In this document: in pieces, positions 55,956 through 64,000 of the stretch
How the letters are laid out: each line of letters opens with the position of its first letter
Numbering within the stretch: position 1 is the first letter of the stretch
Assembly (NCBI GenBank): GCA_039655645.1
Contig: CM077345.1
Coordinates: 63,091,959-63,155,958, forward strand
Length of the DNA stretch: 64,000 nt
Reading direction: 5' to 3'
Source of the DNA: Ammopiptanthus mongolicus
Taxonomy: Eukaryota > Streptophyta > Magnoliopsida > Fabales > Fabaceae
Position numbers and translations under genes: made by a program
Notes under the pieces: model-generated
Database searches by the model: none
Told to the model about the DNA's origin: nothing
Seen by the model: the letters and a program-made list of their open reading frames with translations, nothing else

Positions 55956-57060
55956 ATGGCTCGCGAACGACCTAGATTACGTGGCGGAAGGGTCACAGAG
56001 AGTGCTGTTGAACTTGGAAATGGTCACGAAGGAAGTTCCCACATTGGTGATGGGATAGAGTCAACTGAAACCCTAAGGACAGTTAGGGAGTTGGCAACAG
56101 TAATGCTGCATCAGACGTAGCAAAACGCTCAACTGTTGCAGTTGACCATGCAACCGCAACAGCGACAGAATCAGAGGGGTAAAGTGGTAACGGAAGACAT
56201 TGGACTGAATACTTTCCTGAAAGGGAAGCCGCCGCAGTTCAATGGTGACTTAAATCCGGAGGGAGCAGAGCTTTGGATACAGGAACTTAAGAAAATCTTC
56301 GTGGCAATGCACTGTCGTGGGGATAGAAAGGTGACTTATGCATCCTTCATGCTAATGGGAGGTGTAGAACTATGGTGGAAAGGCAAGCAGAGGATGCTTG
56401 AGGCAGAAGACAAAGTTATCAACTAGGGACTATTTTGGGAATGCTTCCTGGAGAAGTATTTCCCCAGAATGATGAGAAGAGAGAAAGAGAAAGAGTTCAT
56501 GGGTCTGAAACAAGGAACCATGTCTGTTGCGGAGTACGTTGCGAGGTTCGAAGGGCTACTCAAATTTTCTGAATTTTACTAGAGGTTCCCTGATGAAGAA
56601 TAGGTGTGCAGGCGTTTTGAGGACGGCCTAAAGTATGATCTGCAAAGGGTGATTGCACCGCTGAATATCACCCAACTGCCTGAGATGTTAGAGAGATGTT
56701 CTGTCATTGAGAACATCGACAAGAAGAGAGAGCTGCAGCAAGGCAGAACTGGAGGACCTACTCGGAGGTTTGACTAGAGGGGTCGAGGATAAAAAGGAAG
56801 GTTCCAGACAGGACGGAAGCCTTATGACCGTCAAACAACAAGACCAGTTGAAGGACAACTCCAACCAAGTGGATGTTTTAGGTGTGTAGGATCACATCCA
56901 ATTTGAGATTGTCCGATAAGGGAGACTTGTCGGTGTTTCCTATGTTGCCAGGTAGGTCATGTAGCCCCAGAATGTTCACAAGGAGCAAGGTACAACACAC
57001 GCGGGCGTGGCCCAGTGACCAGAGCCCAAGGAATAGGACAGCAGGCGGTGAGTCCGCAAG
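55956..57060 (+). pseudogene. Copy E gag
   Basis: One phase from ATG 55956 (MARERPRLRGG) carries the gag domain (YASFMLMGGVELWWKGKQ, FLEKYFPRMMRREKEKEFMG) and two zinc knuckles (first CFRCVGSHPI with a stop before its last Cys; second CFLCCQVGHVAPEC). At least seven in-frame stops interrupt it, the first at 56118 (CAG to TAG). Several of the others are single C-to-T or G-to-A changes of Gln or Trp codons, the pattern expected from deamination of methylated cytosine. The 56118 stop is shared with copy D. Confidence 0.9.
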
Positions 57061-60000
57061 CCACCGGAAGTGTATTTACTGTAAGAGGAACTGAATCCTC
57101 TCAATCTGTTGATCTTATACAAGCTATGTGCCTAGTGTCAGGTAAACTCTTATCAATATTGTTTGACACAGGAGCTATGCATTCGTTCATATCCCAAGAG
57201 TGTGTGGGTCATTTGAAATTGCCTGTTTCTTTACTTCCGCATGACTTAATTGTTTCTACTCCTACCAATAATTCTTTGACAACCATGACTATCTGTTTAA
57301 AATGTCCTATCGTTGTTGAAAATAGAATTTTTCTTGTTGACCTTGTTTGTTTGCCTATGCAACAACTTGATATAATTTTAGGCATGGATTCGCTTTCGGC
57401 TAACCATGTAGTGTTAGACTGTTCTAAAAAGACCTTGTCTTTCCCTGAGCAATCTAGATTGATGCCCACCAATGATAGTAAGCTAGGTAGTAAATCTCAG
57501 AAACACGTGTTGCTACTCTCTATGGAAGCTAAGGAATCTCCTAAGTTGGATTCGTTGCCTATAGTGCGAGAGTTTCCGGATGTTTTCCCTGATGACGTTC
57601 CGGGTTTACCACCGGAGAAGGGGATAGAGTTCGCTATAGATCTCATACCCGGGATTGCACCAATTTCGATAGCACCTTATCGAATGGCTCCAGCAGAGTT
57701 AGCAGAGCTGAAGAAGCAGTTGGATGACATGTTGGGTAAGGAGTTTATAAGACCGAGTGCTTCGCCTTAGGGAGCGTCGGTGCTGTTCATCAAGAAGAAG
57801 GACATAAGTTCAAGGCTGTGCGTGGATTATCGACAGCTTAACAAGGCGGCAGTCAAGAATAAGTATTCGTTGCCTAGGATTGACGATTTGATGGACCAGT
57901 TGAAAGGAGCGATAGTGTTTTCAAAGATTGACTTAAGATTTGGTTATCACCAGATTCGAGTCAAGAGGGAGGATGTACCGAAGACGGCGTTTAGGAGCCG
58001 GTATGGACGGTACGAGTATCTGGTTATGCCCTTTGGTGTAACTAATGCTCTAGCAGTGTTTATGGATTACATGAACCGTATTTTCCGACCGTTCTTGGAT
58101 AAGTTTGTAGTTGTGTTTATCGATGACATTCTTATCTATTCCCCTAATCGGGAAGAACATCACGAACATCTTAGGATTGTGCTTCAAGTGTTAAAGGAGC
58201 GACAACTTTATGCAAAGTTGTCCAAGTGTGAGTTTTGGTTGGAAGAAGTGCAGTTCTTAGGTCATGTGATTAATCGTGATGGGATAGCAGTAGATCGAGC
58301 GAAGGTGAAGCTGTGGTACAATGGGAAAGTCCTAAGTCGGTAAGTGAGATACGGAGTTTTCTGGGATTAGCTGGATATTATTGAATGTTCATCGAAGGAT
58401 TCTCGAAGATGGCGTTACCCATGACGTAGCTAATGAGGAAAGGAATATCCTTTGTATGGACGAATGAGTGTGAGAAGAGTTTTCAGGAGTTGAAAAGGAG
58501 GTTGACTACATCACTTACCGGATTCTTCGGGACAGTTTGACGTATACTGTGATGCGTCATAGCAAGGATTAGGTTGTGTTCTAATGCAAGAAAGGTGAGT
58601 GGTAGCATATGCTTCGCGGCAGCTAAGAGTTCATGAGAGGAATTATCCAACTCATGATTTGGAGTTAGCAGCTATAGTGTTTGCTTTAAAGATATGGCGA
58701 CACTATTTATATGGAGCTAAGTTTATAGTGTATAGTGACCATAAGAGCTTAAGGTATCTGTTTGATCATAAGAAGTTAAACATGAGACAAAGGAGGTGGA
58801 TGGAATTCATAAAGGATTATGAATTTGATCTACAATACCATCCAGGAAAAGCAAATGAAGTAGCGGATGCAGTAAGTAGGAAATCCTTGCACGTATATGC
58901 TATGATGGTGAAAGAGCTGGAACTGATTGAACAGTTTAAAGATTTAAATCTAGGTATGGGATTGACTAGAGATAAGATACACCTAGGAATGGTCATAATA
59001 GCGAACGAATTTTTGAAGACGATCAAGGATAAACAGGAGGTTGATTAGTATCTTCAGAAAGTGAAGGAACAAGTAGTGGAAGGTAGAACATCTGAGTTTA
59101 GGATGAATCAAGATGGAGTCTTGAGGTATAGTGATAGGATTTGTGTGCCAGCCGATATAGAGTTAAGAAGGATGATCTTGGACGAAGTGCACAAGAGTAG
59201 GCTAAGTTTTCATCCAGGAGCTACCAAGATGTACCAGGACTTGAAGAAAATGTTTTGGTGGCCCGGAATGAAGAAGGAGGTAGCTGAGTATGGGTTGGCT
59301 TGCTTGGTGTGTCAAAAAGCGAAGATAGAACACCAAAAGCCAGCAGGATTGTTACAATCTTTAGATATCCCAGAATGGAAATGGGATGGAATATGTATGG
59401 ATTTTGTGGTTGGGTTGCCTAGGACTAACAAGAGGCATTATGCCATTTGGGTAATCGTTGATAGGTTGACAAAGTGTGCTCACTTCTTAACTATTGGCGA
59501 AAGTTATATATTGGAGAAGTTAGCCCAAATCAATATCAAGGAAGTAGTAAGGTTGCACGGAATGCCTTCTAGTATTGTTTCCGACAGAGACCCTAGATTT
59601 ACATCTAGATTCTAGAAGCAGTTACATAAGGCTTTGGGAACTAAGTTGAGGTTGAGTTTTGCTTATCGTCCTCAGACGGATGGTCAGTTGGAATGGATGA
59701 TTCAATCATTGGAAGATCTCTTGAGAGCTTGTGTTTTGGAACATACAGGGAGTTGGGATGAGTTCTTACCGTTGATTGAGTTCACCTATAACAATAGTTT
59801 TCATTTGAGTATAGGTATGGTACCTTACGAAGCGTTGTACTGCAGAAAGTGTAGAACACCGTTGTGTTGGTATGAGACAGGAGAAAGTCAAGTGTTAGGA
59901 CCGGAGGTAGTACAACAGATGATGAAACAAATCAGAAGGATAAGGGAAAAGATGAAAGTCGCACAAAACAGACAAAAGAGTTACAACGATAAAAGGAGAA

Positions 60001-60433
60001 GACCTTTAGAATTCCAGGAAGGAGACCATGTTTTTTCTGAGAGTGACTCCAAGAACTAGAATTGGCAGAGCAATAAAATCTAGAAAGCTTACCCCTAGGT
60101 TCAGTGGACCATTTCAAATTCTTCGTCGTATTGGTCCTATAGCCTATCATATAGCTTTACCACGAAACCTATCCAATCTTCATGAGGTCTTTCATGTTTC
60201 TCAGTTGAGAAAATACTACCCTAATCGATCACACATCTTAGAACCAAATTCAATACAATTGAGAGAGAACCTTGAGTATGAGGCTTTACCTATAAGGATT
60301 GAGGATAGAAGGATTAAGGAAATCCAAGTAAAAAAACATTTCGTTGGTCAAAATCATATGGGATGAAGTTATCGGAGATGCTACCTGGGAACGCGAAGAG
60401 GACATGTAGCAGCAATATCTGTGTTTATTTTGA
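57061..60433 (+). pseudogene. Copy E pol (protease-RT-RNase H-integrase-chromodomain)
   Basis: It continues the gag phase. Protease has LFDTGAMHSFIS (57158). RT has SRLCVDYRQLNKAAVKNKY (57810) and FIDDILIYS (58115). A frame disturbance follows near 58310-58600. RNase H has YCDAS-stop (about 58540) and YSDHKSLRYLFD (58730). Integrase has the HHCC finger (HKSRLSFH ... CLVCQ, 59190-59310), CMDFVVGLPR (first Asp), VSDRDPRFTSRF (second Asp) and HRPQTDGQLE-like YRPQTDGQLEW (third residue). An extra T in a T run near 60035 shifts the C-terminus (LTPRFSGPFQILRRIGP). The chromodomain-like end SLVKIIWDEVIGDATWEREE is in a third phase (60341-60409). It is a complete but thoroughly inactivated Tekay-type pol. 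Confidence 0.9.
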
Positions 60434-60460
60434 AAGGTACGTCGAATTTCGAGGACGAAA

Positions 60461-60482
60461 TTCTTTTTAAGGGGGGTAGTAA
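60461..60482 (+). promoter_or_regulatory. Copy E polypurine tract
   Basis: TTCTTTTTAAGGGGGGTAGTAA lies immediately before the LTR start TGTAATATCCC. The same tract, reversed, precedes LTR1 (36216) and LTR2 (44021). Confidence 0.9.
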
Positions 60483-61194
60483 TGTAATATCCCTATTTTC
60501 ATGCTTTCTAATATCAGTAAATTATATAATTGAGTTTATATTTTTATCTGAGGTTTATAAAATGAAATTAAGTAAATTGAGACCTAGTTACGCTCTACGC
60601 TATCGTAGGATGTTACGGTTAAATTTTGGGTCGAAACTCAGATGGAACCCGGTCTATGTTTTTTCACTGACAGTAATATTTTACTACTCAAAAGACCTAA
60701 TTTTGATCCGTGAACGAGACAGTTAGTCTTAGAATTAAATTTCCAAAATTTTCGTTAAATTTGAAAAAAATAGATTCCTACGCTTTATTTAGGCGAAATC
60801 TCAAATAGGGTGACAAACGGAACTGCATATGGATTTATCGGGACCCGCTAACGGATAATCATGAAGTCACATCACATCACCTAGGAATGCGCGCCAAGTG
60901 TCATGATAATTTTCAAAATATCTGGACACGAAAAGACCAAAACGCCCCTGACCTTTTTCATAATTACAACTTTGTCCTAATGTAAAATGACCATAATGCC
61001 CTTTAGTGACAATTTTTGGACTTTCCTACCCTTAACCCCTTCATACCCCAAGCCCCCTTCATCATCCTCACCTCTCCTTCACTTCTTTTCTTCTTCTTCT
61101 TCATTTCTCACCTTTCCTCCATTTTTCTCTCCATTTCCTTAAAGCTTTTAAAGAACTTTTGAGAAGCAAAGTTGATCACCTCATCCATCTTCAT
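60483..61194 (+). mobile_element. 3' LTR of copy E, interrupted after 712 bp
   Basis: It starts TGTAATATCCCTATTTTC and follows the U3 of LTR1 and LTR2 in reverse complement (CTACGCTATCGTAGGATGTTA, GGTGACAAACGGA, CACCTCATCCATCTTCAT). At 61195, in the middle of the LTR, a new TGTAACACCCC sequence begins, so another element is inserted here. Confidence 0.85.
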
Positions 61195-61238
61195 TGTAAC
61201 ACCCCAATTTTCATCCTTAGATTATATGTTAATCCTTC

Positions 61239-61303
<65 letters not shown>

Positions 61304-61507
61304 TTGTTATGTTTGCTCTTGATGTATGGGTTCATGTTTTGAGTAGTTTAGCCTTTAGAAAGGGTCAAGTAACCTGTTTCATGGTTGTGACCGTATCTTG
61401 AATCCTAGATGTCCGATTGAGATGATCTTGGATGCGTTGGAAAGATTAGAGAATTATCTACATGTCTTATTTGAGTTGTCAGGGCCAAAAACACGTTTTT
61501 AAGGGGG

Positions 61508-63122
61508 AAATCGATTTCCATCTGAAGAAATCGATTCCAGCAAGTGGAAATCGATTTCTGAAAGCCATAATCGATTTCTTTAATAAGGAATTCGATTTGA
61601 TGAATGGAAAATCTATTTCCATGGATCTGAAATGGATTTCCATGTCTGTCAGAGCTTATGTACGTGTTTTAAACATGTTTGTGTTATCGGGCTATGCTGC
61701 TTACGGCCCATTCGTCCTAAAACGTCCCTAACAGTTATATATACATAGTGTATGATCTAAACCTAGCCTTTACACTCTATTAGACTCACAAGTTGTCTCT
61801 TCTCTTCCCTAAGAGCTCTAACTGATCTCTTGCTCTAGAAAACCCAAAAGACGAGTCCTGTTTTGGTGTTCTTCGTCAAGAACACGCCTTTGCTTGGCAA
61901 GTCTATCCCTGCTGCTAGAGTTAATCTTCCTAAGATAATAAGGAAATCGATTTCTGAAAGCCATAATCGATTTCTTTAATAAGGAAATCGATTTGACAAA
62001 TGGAAAATCTATTTCCATGGATCTGAAATCGATTTCCATGTCTGTCAGAGCTTATGTACGCGTTTTAAACATGTTTGTGTTATCGGGCTATGCTGTGTAC
62101 GGCCCATTCGTCCTAAAACGTCCCTAACAGTTATATATACATAGTGTATGACCTAAACCTAGCCTTTACACTCTATTAGACTCACAAGTTGTTTCTTATC
62201 TTCCCTAAGAGCTCTCACTGATCTCTTGCTCTAGAAAACCCAAAAGAAGGGTCCTGTTTTGGTGTTCTTCGTCAAGAACACGCCTTTGCTTGGCAAGTTT
62301 ATTCCTGCTGTTAGAGTTAATCTTCCTAAGTTAGCAACCAAGGTGAGTTAATGCTAGAGTTGCTTTTCCTTTCAATCCTTAACTTAAAGATCGACTTTGC
62401 TTTTCAGTGCTGCGATCGTGATCAAGTGTTGAACCCGTAAGGAGGAACCGTAGCGGACCTTGGCTTTTTTCTCTTTCCCTTAGGCTATGAATCGTCATAC
62501 TAGGTATGGGGGGAGGGGGGAAGATATCATATCATATTGGAATGATAGAATACGATTGAGGTGATTGGGGATTCCCATAATACCCTTGTGCCTTAAGTTA
62601 TTGTTGTTACCATTGTTGGAGCAATGGCTTGAATGATTGTATGTTATGTTTATGTACTGAATTTATTGTGTGAGAGTAATATCACAAAGCGTGTATGTGT
62701 TGCTATCATGTTATAAATATGTATGTGTGACTATAGATGAATTGATTATGATGAACATGTGATTTATGCCATGGATTCGATGTTTTGTTAACCTTATGCT
62801 ATAAGAACGTAGTTAGAGGGTGACAATAAATATGCGAGATGAGATCAATGACCAAGGATTAGTTCAAGAACACTTAGGTTATGATTTATGAGTGTTTGGC
62901 TAATCAACTTGGTGGAAAATAGCTTAGGCTTGAATGGTATATCAACTAAAGAACTTAGAATGGACCCGGAATACAGAAAACCCATTTTTGCACGATAAGA
63001 CCCCCAGGAATCGATTTCCAGCACATGGAAATCGATTTGAACATTCCAGATTCGATTTCCATAATGTGGAAATCGATTTTGGCTTTTGGGAATCGATTCA
63101 TGATTTTAGGAAATCGATTCTC
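61508..63122 (+). repeat. Cluster of AAATCGATTT palindromes
   Basis: More than a dozen ATCGATT-centred sites occur in two groups (61508-62040 and 63007-63122), many as the perfect palindrome GGAAATCGATTTCC or one mismatch from it. The cluster near 3350-3640, in a SIRE-type LTR, uses the same ATCGATT core. Confidence 0.85.
61546..62330 (+). repeat. Tandem duplication of about 396 bp
   Basis: GGAAATCGATTTCTGAAAGC starts at 61546 and again at 61942, and both units run to TTAATCTTCCTAAG. They include the same TTATATATACATAGTG TATA-like phrase and the CTCTTGCTCTAGAAAACCC block. The two units differ by only a few percent, so the duplication is recent or gene-converted. Confidence 0.9.
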
Positions 63123-64000
63123 ACGTGTTCAAAAGCAATTTTGACCCTTTTTGCTTGATGGATAGTGTTATGTAGGCTTGATATGATCTAAGTACCTTAG
63201 GCTACTCGTAGACACTTAAGAATACGTGATCTTTGACCTTAATTAATATGAGAATGTAACTCTATAGATTTAATTAGAATGAATTATTGTAGAATGCGAT
63301 AATCTAAGTGGGAGTGTGTGGTAAAAGGTTTAGAAGGATAAATGTATGTGGACTGCGATTGTGACCATATTGGGATGTGATGTTTGTGTGTGAGACCCAG
63401 CTCTAAGGAGCCCGTTTATGGGTGCTCATTTGTGGATGTTGTGCATAAGATCCAGCTCTAAGGAGCCCGTGATGGGTACTCATTTGTGATTGTTTGCGCG
63501 ATGCCCAGCTCTGCGAGGCTCGAGATGGGACTCAGCTCTGAATGGCCCGTTTATGGACCCAGCCATGGAGTGGCCCGAGTATGGGATCCATCCGCTAAGA
63601 GCCTGTGTATGAGACCCAACCCCTAGAGAGCTTGTTGTGGGTACCCATATATGCGTGTTGAATGAGTCCGTGGAGACTTGTTACCTGTGATGGTGATGTT
63701 AGATGTATATAATGAGATGATGTAATGTATGTTAAACCGTTATGAGATAATTTGACTTGATTGCGATGATGATTATATCATGTATGTGGGTGTGTAGTAC
63801 TATATACGTGTATGTTTATATATGTGTGTGTATGCACTCGCCTTAACTTCCATTTACTTCTTTAACATATGTATATGAGTATGTCTTCTCACCCCTTTGT
63901 ATTTGTGTCTCTTCTTGTGTATAGCATATTAATTGTATGGGTGAGCCTCAAGCTGAGGAAGGGCAGTAACTCTATGGAGCTTACATGGATCTTTAAGCGT

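Larger units (their letters stand above)
61195..64000 (+). mobile_element. LTR-like element inserted in copy E 3' LTR, runs off window
   Basis: It starts TGTAACACCCCAATTTTC, the usual start of Tekay-like LTRs, directly after TTCAT (61190-61194), the candidate target duplication. No gag, PBS or pol is reached by 64000, so at least 2.8 kb of LTR or solo LTR is present. It contains a TA microsatellite (61242-61301), a 396-bp tandem duplication, an ATCGATT palindrome cluster, degenerate CCAGCTCTAAGGAGCCCG repeats (63395-63630) and, near the end, a T-rich tract then ATGGGTGAGCCTCAAGC (63937), an acidic ten-codon frame reminiscent of those in the other LTRs. Confidence 0.65.

Noticed and set aside
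45313..60482. Copies D and E as one simple recent inverted duplication
   Set aside because: The U5-proximal LTR segment differs (D like LTR2, E like copy A) and most stops are private. Separate sister insertions or later recombination are at least as likely.

Overview
This window is plant nuclear heterochromatin-type DNA made almost entirely of nested, broken and recombined LTR retrotransposons, with one CACTA-type DNA-transposon end and one MITE-like element. I see no intact host gene. A papilionoid legume is the best guess. The evidence is SIRE/Maximus-like copia LTRs with a conserved pyrimidine-rich terminus and a linked envelope-like ORF, an Athila element primed by tRNA-Asp, several Tekay/Del-type chromovirus copies, and clusters of ATCGATT palindromes. 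The genus cannot be read from the sequence.

Layout. 1-2634: remnants of two short-LTR copia elements in AT-rich DNA. 2635-5340: a degraded SIRE-type 3' end (minus strand) with a MITE at the end of its envelope-like frame. 5340-6581: unassigned DNA with a GTGAAGCTC repeat patch. 6582-8690: SIRE-type solo LTR with TSD TGCTA. 8751-9200: CACTA-type terminus. 9379-17718: one copia element (LTR, PBS, gag, protease, integrase) split by Tekay-type DNA (11183-16425) and a 500-N assembly gap (16426-16925). 17909-21999: SIRE-type 3' LTR, PPT and envelope-like gene on the minus strand. 22000-32742: a structurally complete Athila element (two LTRs, PBS, gag, pol, PPT, perfect TSD GAAGT) inserted into that envelope-like frame. 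Its gag-pol carries one frameshift and two internal stops.

33518-53561: minus-strand Tekay-type DNA containing a tandem array of LTR plus half-integrase units (LTR1-INhalf-LTR2-INhalf-LTR3), followed by an almost whole gag-pol (copy D) and its 5' LTR. Two solo LTRs with perfect TSDs interrupt this (39175-42848, TSD AGCAT; 50012-51752, TSD CTGAT). 53566-61194: a plus-strand sister copy (E) facing D head to head, so that roughly 15 kb forms an inverted arrangement centred near 53564. 61195-64000: another long LTR-like sequence inserted in the 3' LTR of E and running off the window.

No genes here appear to work together. All element proteins carry stops, frameshifts or truncations. The points of most interest are (i) a short ORF inside the LTRs of two diverged Tekay-type elements, with residues conserved through codons that differ synonymously, in a recurring LTR context; (ii) different LTR families that each carry their own dense cluster of short palindromes or hairpins; (iii) the LTR/half-integrase tandem array, whose junction lies exactly at the LTR terminus; and (iv) two head-to-head LTR inversions able to encode long hairpin RNA. 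All comparisons were made by eye within the window, and family names rest on recognised motifs rather than on database searches.
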